This document shows, one piece after another, positions 13,890 to 20,577 of a stretch of 39,049 bases of DNA. Position 1 is the first letter of the stretch, and every line of letters begins with the position of its first letter. Both the position numbers and the translations under genes were made by a program. Source of the DNA: a virus. The stretch is taken from positions 1-39,049 of the IMG/VR virus record IMGVR_UViG_3300034156_000028. One strand, given 5' to 3'. The notes beneath the pieces were generated by a model, which saw nothing but the letters and a program-made list of their open reading frames with translations, did no database searches and was not told where the DNA came from.

Positions 13890-14444
13890 ATGAAAGAAGA
13901 ACTGGAAAAGCTGGTCAAATCGGCTGACTACCTGGGCCATGACTATGACGAGGATCGAGATGGTCACGCTACCATGACACTGATCGCCTCGCTTGGTACA
14001 AACTATCCTATTGCCATTTTGAAGGAAGCTGTCAAGTGCTATCAAACTCAGCTTGACGACATCATGAACCTGGACATTCCGAACATGCTTTTGGAAATCG
14101 GGATGGCCAGCGTGACAACTGATGACGGATTGAAGGTTGGTCTCAAGACTGAGTATAATGCACAGGTTCTTGACCCGGATAGTCTGTGTGACTGGATGGA
14201 TTCTAATGGAGGGGGACATCTATGGAAAAATAGCTTGAAGTTCGATAAGGGAGAAGAGATCGAAACAGTTGTTTCACTGGCTGAGGAACTGGGGTTGTCG
14301 TTTGAGCAGAAAAATGAGATTCACCCGCAAACACTCAAGAAGTTCATCAAGGACTATGTTGACGGGGAAGGGTCTGTTTCCGACATCCCAGAGTCTGCGG
14401 CCAGGGTGTCTACGTTCACACACGCTGTTATTAAAAGGAGTTAA
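13890..14444 (+). CDS. 184-aa protein beside the SSB-like gene
   Basis: ATG 13890 is chosen because GGAAGGTGG precedes it; the TTG at 13872 lies in that site. An N-terminal helical part is followed by a region (MASVTTDDGLKVGLKT ... LCDWMDSNGGGHL ... EIHPQTLKKFIKDYVDGEG) that I recall from uncharacterised phage proteins encoded next to single-strand binding proteins. That memory is not a firm assignment. Its position directly before the SSB-like gene suggests a replication or recombination accessory role. Confidence 0.75.
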   Translation: MKEELEKLVKSADYLGHDYDEDRDGHATMTLIASLGTNYPIAILKEAVKCYQTQLDDIMNLDIPNMLLEIGMASVTTDDGLKVGLKTEYNAQVLDPDSLCDWMDSNGGGHLWKNSLKFDKGEEIETVVSLAEELGLSFEQKNEIHPQTLKKFIKDYVDGEGSVSDIPESAARVSTFTHAVIKRS

Positions 14445-14447
14445 GTA

Positions 14448-15224
14448 ATGAGTGATACTGCCGTTGCCATTGTTGGCGACAAGGATTTGGATTTTGCATT
14501 TGGATCTGTAGGTTTTGGAGAGTTCTGGACTCAGATGAGCTTCCCCTACCTTTCCATCATTGCCAAGACAAGTGACATGGCCGTAGAGGGGTCGCAAACC
14601 TACGTTGAAGGCGCTAAGCCTGGAATGTTCATCAATTCCAAGACCAAGCGCCTGTACGGGAAGACGATCCAGGTGGTCATTCTGGAGTACTGCACCCGCT
14701 TCAAGGAGTTCACCCGCAAGGCAAACGGTCAGAATGACCAGTTTGTCCGAGTTGTTCCGGCTGAAGAAATTGCCACCTATTCGGGTAACCAGCTCAAGGA
14801 GTACACCAAGAACTTCTTGCCCAATGGGAACAACTTGGTCGAAGTTAAGGACATGTACGTCTACCTTCCACAGTTCAAGGAAGACGGAGTCCTGGTGTTT
14901 GAGCACTCCAAGGGCTCGTTCCGACACGTTCGCTACTGGGGAACTGAGGTTGTTAAGACCGGTCTTCCTTACCCGGCTTGTATCTGGGAAGTGTCCACGG
15001 GACTTATCTCCAAGGCTGAGTACCCGTACTTCACCATTGGCACCGATGACGTTACCCTGGTGAAGAAGCTTGGAAAGATCACTGAGTTGATTCCTGATTC
15101 CGTTCATGAGGTCAAGGATCATTTCGATTTCGTCCAGGCCATTCGAGCCCAGGAAAAGACTGGCGGCATGAAGCTGGTAACCCCGGCGCATGAAACCGTG
15201 GAAGACGACTCGATTCCGTACTAA
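14448..15224 (+). CDS. SSB-like protein with acidic C-terminal tip
   Basis: 258 aa, preceded by AAAAGGAG. The body is beta-rich (for example GKTIQVVILEYCTRFKEF and VYLPQFKEDGVLVFEH), compatible with an OB-like fold, though I cannot confirm that by eye. The last residues EDDSIPY closely match the DDDIPF tip of bacterial SSB, which recruits replication and repair partners. Placement between the helicases and the nuclease fits a single-strand DNA-binding role. It is longer than bacterial SSB and lacks its obvious N-terminal signature, so it may belong to a phage-specific family. Confidence 0.65.
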   Translation: MSDTAVAIVGDKDLDFAFGSVGFGEFWTQMSFPYLSIIAKTSDMAVEGSQTYVEGAKPGMFINSKTKRLYGKTIQVVILEYCTRFKEFTRKANGQNDQFVRVVPAEEIATYSGNQLKEYTKNFLPNGNNLVEVKDMYVYLPQFKEDGVLVFEHSKGSFRHVRYWGTEVVKTGLPYPACIWEVSTGLISKAEYPYFTIGTDDVTLVKKLGKITELIPDSVHEVKDHFDFVQAIRAQEKTGGMKLVTPAHETVEDDSIPY

Positions 15225-15235
15225 GGAGAAGTGAG

Positions 15236-15472
15236 ATGAGCAAGAACTTGAATAAGTTTTTCAGGGACCGTCAGGTTGATAACACCTCCCTGGATAACAG
15301 GCTTCGCACAGTTCAGCGCGGAAGCTTGACCCGTATCGACTTTGACGATGACGAAGATGAAGACGGGGTAGAAGCCAAAGAACCAGAAGTCGTGGCTCTC
15401 CCCGAAGAAACCGAGGCTGAATCGACCGAGACGGTACAGGAAGAAGCGCCTGTAGAAGAGACTAAGGAATAA
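15236..15472 (+). CDS. 78-aa highly acidic protein
   Basis: ATG 15236 follows CTAAGGAGAAG. The first 30 residues are mixed and mildly basic, and the remainder is strongly acidic (DDDEDEDG and many Glu). A disordered acidic tail like this can mimic DNA or bind basic proteins. It directly follows the SSB-like gene and is the last gene before a structured non-coding stretch. The function is not known. Confidence 0.7.
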   Translation: MSKNLNKFFRDRQVDNTSLDNRLRTVQRGSLTRIDFDDDEDEDGVEAKEPEVVALPEETEAESTETVQEEAPVEETKE

Positions 15473-15591
15473 GATTCCATGACAAGTAGCCGTAATCCAC
15501 TGCGGTTATGGACTTTACGCTGATTGATCGTGACAGTGTGGATACACGATCCGATTTGCACCCGTAAGGTGCTTTTTTAACTGGAGAAACA
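15473..15591 (+). ncRNA. Structured intergenic segment ending in a terminator-like hairpin
   Basis: A 119-nt gap within an otherwise tightly packed operon. It contains a weak hairpin around 15492-15507 and a perfect 7-bp stem, GATCGTG (15526-15532) with CACGATC (15545-15551). A third hairpin follows, GCACC (15558-15562) with GGTGC (15568-15572) and then TTTTTT. Three stems in a row ending in a T run could be a small RNA released by termination, or an attenuator before the nuclease gene. I see no tRNA features such as a GTTCRA T-loop. Confidence 0.4.
15558..15578 (+). terminator. Rho-independent terminator-like hairpin before the nuclease
   Basis: GCACC, loop CGTAA, GGTGC, then six T. The stem is only 5 bp, so termination may be partial. 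The downstream CTGGAG still provides a ribosome binding site for the nuclease gene at 15592. Confidence 0.65.
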
Positions 15592-16038
15592 ATGAACGAT
15601 ATATCCATAAGAAACAAACATGAACAAAAGTTCCAGGATAGACTGATTGCCGACATCAAAGCATTGAGAGGGTCTGCAATCCACCTGGAACCAATCGGTC
15701 ACTCAGGGTTCCCGGACTTGCTGGTGACCTTTGGCGATAGGTATAGACTTGTCGAGCTGAAGTCCGTTGAGAATGCTCATAAGCAGAAGTTTCACACACT
15801 GTTTGAGGAAGGGCAGCTTAGCTGGCACCAGAAGTGGTATGATGACGGGAATGAGCCCGTGATTACTATGATTGAGGTCAGATCCACCGGCGAGACGATT
15901 TGGTTTGTAGCAGCTGGTAAGGCCTGCCTAATCTATTTTGATTGGACTCTGGCTATGGTAAGGGAATGTTCTGATGGATGTACGTCACCGAGACTTTTAT
16001 GCCATAAGCTGAAGGGAGAGATCATTGACCACTCTTAA
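15592..16038 (+). CDS. VRR-NUC-type PD-(D/E)xK nuclease
   Basis: 148 aa from ATG 15592 (CTGGAG upstream). The catalytic pattern is GFPD (39-42), then LVELKS with E55 and K57, then a Gln-x-x-Trp helix (QLSW, 75-78), typical of the VRR-NUC branch of restriction-like nucleases. Phage members of this family are thought to resolve or trim branched DNA such as Holliday junctions before packaging. It is probably intact because all three catalytic elements are present. Its end overlaps the next gene by 14 bp. Confidence 0.88.
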   Translation: MNDISIRNKHEQKFQDRLIADIKALRGSAIHLEPIGHSGFPDLLVTFGDRYRLVELKSVENAHKQKFHTLFEEGQLSWHQKWYDDGNEPVITMIEVRSTGETIWFVAAGKACLIYFDWTLAMVRECSDGCTSPRLLCHKLKGEIIDHS

Positions 16039-16426
16039 GCGTAGATCCACGTTCCTGAAGATCATTGAAGAGAACGTAGGAAAGCCATGTCCTTGTTGTC
16101 TGGAGATTCAGGAGTTTGAACGCCAGAACGCTGGAGGACTTCATGATACGCTCAAGATGTTCCAGAAGGTGTTTGGAGTGTCTGTGATCACTATGGATTC
16201 AGTGGTTGCCTTCCGTATCGTTCCGGTTCCTAAGGCCATCGAGAAGCGAGGTGAGGACTTCTTCTACAATCCTAAGAACTTGTTCCCGTCGTGCTGTCAT
16301 GAGTGCCGGGAAGAATACCAGAAGCTGTGGCTCTACCATGCGGGAAGGGTAAGCTTCATTGAAGAATTGGTTTCCTCTGATACCGGAGGAAAGAAGATCA
16401 AAGTTATTGGAGGGAGAATTAGATGA
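16025..16426 (+). CDS. 133-aa cysteine-rich protein, possible zinc-binding or HNH-like
   Basis: TTG 16025 follows AGGGAGAG inside the end of the nuclease gene. It has CPCC near residue 22 and CCHECREEY near residue 93 (SCCHEC), so two Cys pairs could hold a structural zinc ion. The phrase YNPKNLFPSCCHEC recalls HNH-type nucleases, where an Asn-Leu-x-Pro-x-Cys step follows the active site, but no clear catalytic His-His pair is seen. I therefore leave the function open. Confidence 0.6.
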   Translation: MTTLKRRSTFLKIIEENVGKPCPCCLEIQEFERQNAGGLHDTLKMFQKVFGVSVITMDSVVAFRIVPVPKAIEKRGEDFFYNPKNLFPSCCHECREEYQKLWLYHAGRVSFIEELVSSDTGGKKIKVIGGRIR

Positions 16427-16614
16427 GAAGATTTCGTATTGACCCTGTACACAGAACAAGAACCTACTGGGAGTTGTCAGAGTATGTGCATGGGTTTATT
16501 TTTGGATACTGGGAACGTGTTGGTGGATATTTTGACACCGAACAAGAGGCTAGGGATCGAGTAGAGGAATTGTTGAAAGAGAAAACAATCTATATCAATG
16601 GAGATGAAGAATGA
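16423..16614 (+). CDS. 63-aa hypothetical protein
   Basis: Starts at ATG 16423 in an ATGA overlap with the upstream gene. It is compact, with an N-terminal beta pattern (RRFRIDPVHRTRTYWELS) and a C-terminal charged helix (DTEQEARDRVEELLKEK). I recognise no domain. It ends in an ATGA overlap with the next gene, so it is translationally coupled on both sides. Confidence 0.7.
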   Translation: MRRFRIDPVHRTRTYWELSEYVHGFIFGYWERVGGYFDTEQEARDRVEELLKEKTIYINGDEE

Positions 16615-16823
16615 AATGGTACACATTTCACAACGTTCCGTTGTTCTTGACTGAAGAGAGCGTCAAACTTCTTCGTCAGGTTGAGGCTTGTGAGCCTATG
16701 GATGGAATGTCGCAGCTCTTGAAACCGCGCGCCGAGACGATCACAGAATCTCAGATTCAGAGCTGGCTGGATACGGTAAAGAACGGTGAGATCAACATGA
16801 GCAAGCTCTTCGAGTACATGTAA
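16611..16823 (+). CDS. 70-aa hypothetical protein
   Basis: Starts at ATG 16611 in an ATGA overlap. It is a small helical protein (TEESVKLLRQVEACEPMDG ... SQIQSWLDTVKNGEI) with no known motif. Its stop overlaps the start of the four-TM membrane protein in a TAATG junction. Confidence 0.65.
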   Translation: MKWYTFHNVPLFLTEESVKLLRQVEACEPMDGMSQLLKPRAETITESQIQSWLDTVKNGEINMSKLFEYM

Positions 16824-17695
16824 TGAGTGACCAGACGACGCCAACACTGAATAATTGGATTGCCTCTGCAAAGAAGAATAACGGAACTCTGCCCACACCG
16901 GGCCAGTTGGCTGGATGGGCGAAGGTTGGAATTGACGATGCGGTCAAGGCATTGGATATGTACAAAGATCCAGGAAAAGAGTACACGACAGACAAACATG
17001 TACAGGAAACTCCAAAATCTGTACATGTCAAGTCGCGAGTCACTGTAAGGAGAGTGGTTGACTTCATGTTGGACGGCGGGTCGCTCATCGTGGCCCTGGT
17101 TGTTGACATCGTGATGAACGTTGTGGGGTTCTCAATTCTAGCATTTGACGACTGGAGCCGGGTTGGATTCGTTGCCAGTGCGTTCGTGGTGGTCCTGTTC
17201 GCATTGCGGGCATGGATCAAAGGAAAGTGGCATGGCAAGGCCCTGTGGGCCATGTTTGCCCTAATTGCGGCATTCCTGGATATCAGCCTGTCGGTTGCAA
17301 GTTCTCACCAGCAAAGCATGGTTGTGGTGTATGATGCATCCAAAGACGATGTACTGATCAAATTAAAGGAGAAAGCTGATGAGGACCAAAAGTATCTTCA
17401 AGCCTTACGGGACAAACAAATTGAAAAGGGAGAGGGCTACAAGAGCCAAATTGACTTGGCCGTGGCTCAATCAAACGCCAGCACGGACAGCGTTAAGAGT
17501 TATCACCACGTCGAATCATTCGAGCGCGGATACCTACATTCAGCAGACATTTTTACAGCCATCCCAGACGCGGCACTATCGGGAAACGAAGGTAGGATCA
17601 TTGGGATGGTATTCTTCGGGATCTTCTTCATCGCACTTCAGCTAACCATTGTCGCGTCTGCTACAAATGGCATGAAGAAGATTAAGGACGAATGA
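16823..17695 (+). CDS. Four-TM membrane protein with a central coiled coil
   Basis: 290 aa, starting in a TAATG overlap. The first 80 residues are soluble. Then three hydrophobic segments appear (SLIVALVVDIVMNVVGF, VASAFVVVLFAL, ALWAMFALIAAFLDI), a charged helical region that may form a coiled coil (about 175-220), and a fourth hydrophobic segment near the end (GMVFFGIFFIALQLTIVAS). It closes the rightward block and overlaps the convergent gene at 17682 by 14 bp. I do not recognise the family. Inner-membrane superinfection exclusion or membrane tethering of replication are possibilities only. Confidence 0.8.
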   Translation: MSDQTTPTLNNWIASAKKNNGTLPTPGQLAGWAKVGIDDAVKALDMYKDPGKEYTTDKHVQETPKSVHVKSRVTVRRVVDFMLDGGSLIVALVVDIVMNVVGFSILAFDDWSRVGFVASAFVVVLFALRAWIKGKWHGKALWAMFALIAAFLDISLSVASSHQQSMVVVYDASKDDVLIKLKEKADEDQKYLQALRDKQIEKGEGYKSQIDLAVAQSNASTDSVKSYHHVESFERGYLHSADIFTAIPDAALSGNEGRIIGMVFFGIFFIALQLTIVASATNGMKKIKDE

Positions 17696-18158
17696 TAGTG
17701 TTGGCAGAAATGGTGATAGTGATGGTATCAGCGCCAGCAGCTCCGGTTCCGCCAATGACAAATCCAAGGAACTCTGGCGGGCTGTTCACGGCGGCGCAAA
17801 CCGCTGTTGAACCAGCAGTTCCACCAAGGATCGAAGGGGCCATAGTTGGAGGGAGGGTCCCAAACACCGCGCTTCCACCAACAACACTCGCCAGAGTATC
17901 GTTGCTGCCCGTTGGAGCGAATGTAACGGTAGCGGCCCCGTTGTAGGAGTAGGTTACAGAGAGATTTCTAGCATTTGATGGAAGGGCAAAAACGGGGTTG
18001 TTTGCAGTAAACTGGGTGTTGGTGAGAGACAGCTGAGCGCTCCACCCGTGACCTTGATCACCAGAAGTCCCAGTGTAATTGTATGAGTTCTGGACTCCAG
18101 AACCGCCAAGATCAGCACCTACGCCAACTGGCGCAAGGTAGTAAAGCTTATTTGCCAT
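17682..18158 (-). CDS. 158-aa beta-rich Gly/Thr-rich protein, possibly virion-associated
   Basis: Starts at ATG 18158 behind GGAGGGATTAACCC, with its own TTGACA promoter at 18189-18217. The composition (Gly, Ala, Thr, Ser, Asn; few charges) and alternating pattern (ARNLSVTYSYNGAATVTFAP ... ADTITITIS) indicate a beta-sandwich or beta-helix, typical of decoration or fibre proteins. It is separated from the main virion operon by a plus-strand gene. The gene overlaps the convergent membrane-protein gene by 14 bp, and no terminator separates them. Confidence 0.7.
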   Translation of the reverse strand: MANKLYYLAPVGVGADLGGSGVQNSYNYTGTSGDQGHGWSAQLSLTNTQFTANNPVFALPSNARNLSVTYSYNGAATVTFAPTGSNDTLASVVGGSAVFGTLPPTMAPSILGGTAGSTAVCAAVNSPPEFLGFVIGGTGAAGADTITITISANTIIRP

Positions 18159-18188
18159 GGGTTAATCCCTCCAATATGTCCATATTAC

Positions 18189-18217
18189 AGTGTAAGGAGT
18201 AATGCCTTGTATGTCAA
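18189..18217 (-). promoter_or_regulatory. Sigma70-type promoter for the beta-rich gene at 17682
   Basis: On the minus strand there is TTGACA (plus 18212-18217), a 17-nt spacer and TACACT (18189-18194, four of six). The -35 element lies inside the first codons of the divergent gene starting at 18207, so the two transcription starts may interfere. Confidence 0.6.
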
Positions 18218-18788
18218 GATCTTAATGCTTTTGATTCTAACAATTCCGGTCTGTGCCCAAGGGTACAAAATGAGTACTGAGGAGCGCCTAGCCATGGAGT
18301 ATGTATATGGAAGATCCCTCACCGTAAGGATAGTAAGGGACGTTGTCATAACCATGGACACTCATGACGATAGGATGTCAGAGTATGACAGGGGAAACGG
18401 AAAGATCGAGATCGCTTCAAATCATATTACAACAGCAAGAACAAGCCTTGCCATCGTCCATGAATCGGCTCACTGGGTTCAGGACAAGGTCCTGCATCGT
18501 AAATACGGATGGGGTTTTGCACAACCACCAGAGAGATACACATTTGTTATCGCAAAGCTTAACAGCCAGCAAGGTCTAGAGGCTGAGGCGGAAATAGCCA
18601 GAACTCTAGGACTTTGGTATATTCAGTCTAAGGACTTTCTAATATATGTTCGTGGACCAGTAGTGTTTCTTACTGAATCTAAAAGGATTTTTGCCACTGA
18701 CTGTTATGACAACAGAATGGCTCTTTGGGGCTACATGACTAGTTATCTGCATGTAGCCCCGCCATACAATTGGGATGACGGCCTATGA
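18207..18788 (+). CDS. Exported HExxH putative zinc metallopeptidase
   Basis: 193 aa from TTG 18207, six bases after TAAGGAGT; the nearer ATG 18202 gives only a seven-residue peptide. Residues 1-17 form a signal peptide (VKILMLLILTIPVCA, then Q), so the product should be exported. AIVHESAHWVQD carries HESAH at 85-89, the HExxH zinc-protease signature, and EAEAE (125-129) could supply the third ligand. It is the only plus-strand gene within the leftward virion and lysis block, which suggests independent acquisition. Target unknown: envelope protein, peptidoglycan-linked protein or host surface receptor. I cannot place it in a named family. Confidence 0.7.
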   Translation: MYVKILMLLILTIPVCAQGYKMSTEERLAMEYVYGRSLTVRIVRDVVITMDTHDDRMSEYDRGNGKIEIASNHITTARTSLAIVHESAHWVQDKVLHRKYGWGFAQPPERYTFVIAKLNSQQGLEAEAEIARTLGLWYIQSKDFLIYVRGPVVFLTESKRIFATDCYDNRMALWGYMTSYLHVAPPYNWDDGL

Positions 18789-19640
18789 TCTGCTTGTCAT
18801 TAGGCTTGTCTGAATCTCGCTCCCGCTGAGGAAAACTGTAAGGAACACCGACCCAGATGATGGATGTCCGATAAAGCGTTCTGTTGAAAAGTCTGGAACG
18901 TAGCGACCCTTGATAAGTTGATTATGCAACATTCCGCCCTTGTAGCCAGCCGTGTAGAAAGCTTTGATGGTTTTCACATACGGCTGGTTTTTTTGGTCAA
19001 TATAGATTCTCTCGATTCCAGGATCGATGGAGGATACGTGTTTATGCCCCATCCAGTAGATGTCTGCATCGTTGGAATACACGGCGCGATTGAAGTCAAT
19101 CATGCCCTTGGTGACTGGGGAAGCTCCTCCGACGCCATGGTGATACCAGATCTTGAGGCGGCGAGTGCTTCGGTTGTCTCCGTGCTGGAAGTCCATAAGG
19201 ATGTAGCCAGTATACCCCATGTGATGGATTGGTGGAAGTTTCTTGTCTCGCTTTTGGTTCATAAGCATAATAAGCCAAGCAACGGGGTCAATGGAGTGGT
19301 ACTTCACCGTTGCCGATTCATGGTTACCAACCCCAATTCCATCGATGATGTTGATGTAAGGAGTCAAGAACTCAAGAGCGTTCTCAACCACTTCATTAAT
19401 CACAGCCTGACCCTCTGACAGGTCGTTTGCCTTGACGTAACGCTTCATGTCACCCGGAAGGATAAGGTCAAATACATCTCCATCAACATAGACCCTGCAT
19501 CCGGTGGCAAGAGCTTCGTCAAGATCCTGCTTGAGCTTCTTTCTGTTGTGGTCAGCGGCCTCAAGGTGCCAGTCTGACATGAAACAGAAGCGAAAATCCT
19601 TGCTCTTTGAATAGTCAAAGTCCTGGATAAGAATCTGCAT
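18783..19640 (-). CDS. Calcineurin-like metallophosphoesterase
   Basis: 285 aa. The metal-binding motifs appear in order: CFMSDWHLE (Asp-x-His, near residue 22), DGDVFDL (near 54), GVGNHES (near 103), YHHG (near 166) and MGHKH (near 198). These hold two metal ions in the calcineurin-like fold, whose members cleave nucleic acids, nucleotides or phosphoproteins. It is last in the leftward lysis cluster, directly after the spanin genes, and its end overlaps the plus-strand HExxH gene by 6 bp. The substrate cannot be told from sequence. Confidence 0.88.
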   Translation of the reverse strand: MQILIQDFDYSKSKDFRFCFMSDWHLEAADHNRKKLKQDLDEALATGCRVYVDGDVFDLILPGDMKRYVKANDLSEGQAVINEVVENALEFLTPYINIIDGIGVGNHESATVKYHSIDPVAWLIMLMNQKRDKKLPPIHHMGYTGYILMDFQHGDNRSTRRLKIWYHHGVGGASPVTKGMIDFNRAVYSNDADIYWMGHKHVSSIDPGIERIYIDQKNQPYVKTIKAFYTAGYKGGMLHNQLIKGRYVPDFSTERFIGHPSSGSVFLTVFLSGSEIQTSLMTSRS

Positions 19641-19652
19641 GAGTACTCCTTT

Positions 19653-20003
19653 CTACTTTTTGAAGATAAAGACAGCCTCAATGACTGCTATGGTAATGGC
19701 CACAATCGATGTTGGCAACAGGATGTTATTTATCAGGCCAGTAAAGGATAATGAGTCGCTTAATTTTGTCAATTGTTGCCCCTGCTCCAATAAGGATTGA
19801 CCTTGCTTGGTTATTGTTATCAAGGAGTCGTTGTTGAGCTTCGTTAAGCTGTCGATTTGACTCTGTAAGTCGTCCAAGCTCGACAGCGCTTGCTGCTTTG
19901 GAGTCTGTGTAAGCACTCCAGAAGACGAATCCAAGGATTGCGCCTGACAGGACAGCGCCAGCAAGGCCAGAATAAACGTAAAGACGAATCTTTTTCCACA
20001 CAT
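19653..20003 (-). CDS. Putative unimolecular spanin (lipoprotein with C-terminal TM)
   Basis: 116 aa from ATG 20003 behind AAAGGAGATACG. The N-terminus (MCGKRFVFTFILALLALS then Cys19) is a lipoprotein signal, although Ala at -3 is not ideal for a lipobox. Residues 30-85 are Gln/Ser/Leu-rich and helical. A C-terminal hydrophobic segment (LLPTSIVAITIAVIEAVFIF) is a transmembrane helix. An outer-membrane lipid anchor plus an inner-membrane helix is the layout of u-spanins such as T1 gp11, which fuse inner and outer membranes at lysis. A second spanin-like frame starts two bases downstream. Confidence 0.7.
   Translation of the reverse strand: MCGKRFVFTFILALLALSCQAQSLDSSSGVLTQTPKQQALSSLDDLQSQIDSLTKLNNDSLITITKQGQSLLEQGQQLTKLSDSLSFTGLINNILLPTSIVAITIAVIEAVFIFKK
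19726..20001 (-). CDS. Putative inner-membrane spanin, nested in a second frame
   Basis: 91 aa from GTG 20001, two bases inside the ATG of the lipoprotein frame and sharing its AAAGGAG site. The N-terminus (MWKKIRLY) is followed by a transmembrane helix (VYSGLAGAVLSGAILGFVFW) and a periplasmic coiled-coil-like region (ELGRLTESNRQLNEAQQRLL), the layout of an Rz-type i-spanin. It lies wholly inside the other frame, recalling Rz/Rz1 gene pairs. Which frame is translated, or whether both are, cannot be decided from sequence; both encode plausible lysis proteins over 276 nt. Confidence 0.55.
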   Translation of the reverse strand: MWKKIRLYVYSGLAGAVLSGAILGFVFWSAYTDSKAASAVELGRLTESNRQLNEAQQRLLDNNNQARSILIGAGATIDKIKRLIILYWPDK

Positions 20004-20014
20004 CGTATCTCCTT

Positions 20015-20191
20015 TTAGGTCTTTGTGATCGCCTGGGTAATGAATACCGAGGTTGCACCGGCAAGCCATGATGCCGTAAGTTGAAAGTTATCTGGGTGAA
20101 GGAAGCTCATTGCACATGCCATAAGGCAGCAAAACACTCCAAATGCGCGTTTAGATGAAATATCGCCTCTGGGGCCGCGAAACAGGCTCAT
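20015..20191 (-). CDS. Putative two-TM holin
   Basis: 58 aa, starting at ATG 20191 in an ATGA overlap with the endolysin stop and ending at TAA 20015-20017. A basic N-terminus (MSLFRGPRGDISSKR) is followed by two hydrophobic segments (AFGVFCCLMACAMSF and LTASWLAGATSVFITQAI) joined by a short turn (LHPDNFQ). This size and layout match small class II holins, which let endolysin reach the peptidoglycan. Its position between endolysin and spanin supports the call. Confidence 0.7.
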   Translation of the reverse strand: MSLFRGPRGDISSKRAFGVFCCLMACAMSFLHPDNFQLTASWLAGATSVFITQAITKT

Positions 20192-20577
20192 GATAGCTCC
20201 ACGTGATTAGGGTCCCATCCGACACCGTATTTGTTTAGAGGCTTGAATCTCACGCCGCTTGTTAGCCCAACGGACTCAACGATGGAAGCATACGCAAGCC
20301 ATCTGGCGGCACCGTCCTCAGTGTTTGGATCTGGCCAGTATGGGTTTCCTTTGGCATTGGCAAAGGTCTGGTCGAATGCGTTTCCGCTTTGATGATAGGA
20401 CTTTTTAATGTACCCGTCGCATTTGCTTTTACCGGACCTGAATGCTGCGTTCTGTTCTTCCGCAGTTCTCAGGGTTGAGGTGACAACAACAGGAACTCCG
20501 GCTTCATCGAAAAGCTTCTTCTGTGCCCAGTATTTTTCTTGACACGCTGGGCTAAGGTCTTCGATTCTGTTGCTCAT
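20188..20577 (-). CDS. Endolysin, M15-type L,D- or D,D-peptidase
   Basis: 129 aa; ATG 20577 is preferred because it forms an ATGA junction with the preceding gene. The zinc site of the M15 (VanY/T5 endolysin) family is clear: SYHQSGNAFD with His62 and Asp69, and WDPNHVEL with His125. STLRTAEEQNAAF (34-46) is the usual substrate-site helix of this family. Such enzymes cut peptide cross-links or stem peptides in peptidoglycan. It has no signal peptide, so it depends on the holin encoded next. Confidence 0.93.
   Translation of the reverse strand: MSNRIEDLSPACQEKYWAQKKLFDEAGVPVVVTSTLRTAEEQNAAFRSGKSKCDGYIKKSYHQSGNAFDQTFANAKGNPYWPDPNTEDGAARWLAYASIVESVGLTSGVRFKPLNKYGVGWDPNHVELS

Noticed and set aside
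14274-15191. 305-aa minus-strand ORF opposite the SSB-like gene
   Set aside because: Antisense shadow of two plus-strand genes with good start signals; no promoter reads into it.
15473-15591. tRNA gene in the structured gap
   Set aside because: No GTTCRA T-loop, no cloverleaf and no CCA end could be drawn; stem spacing does not fit.
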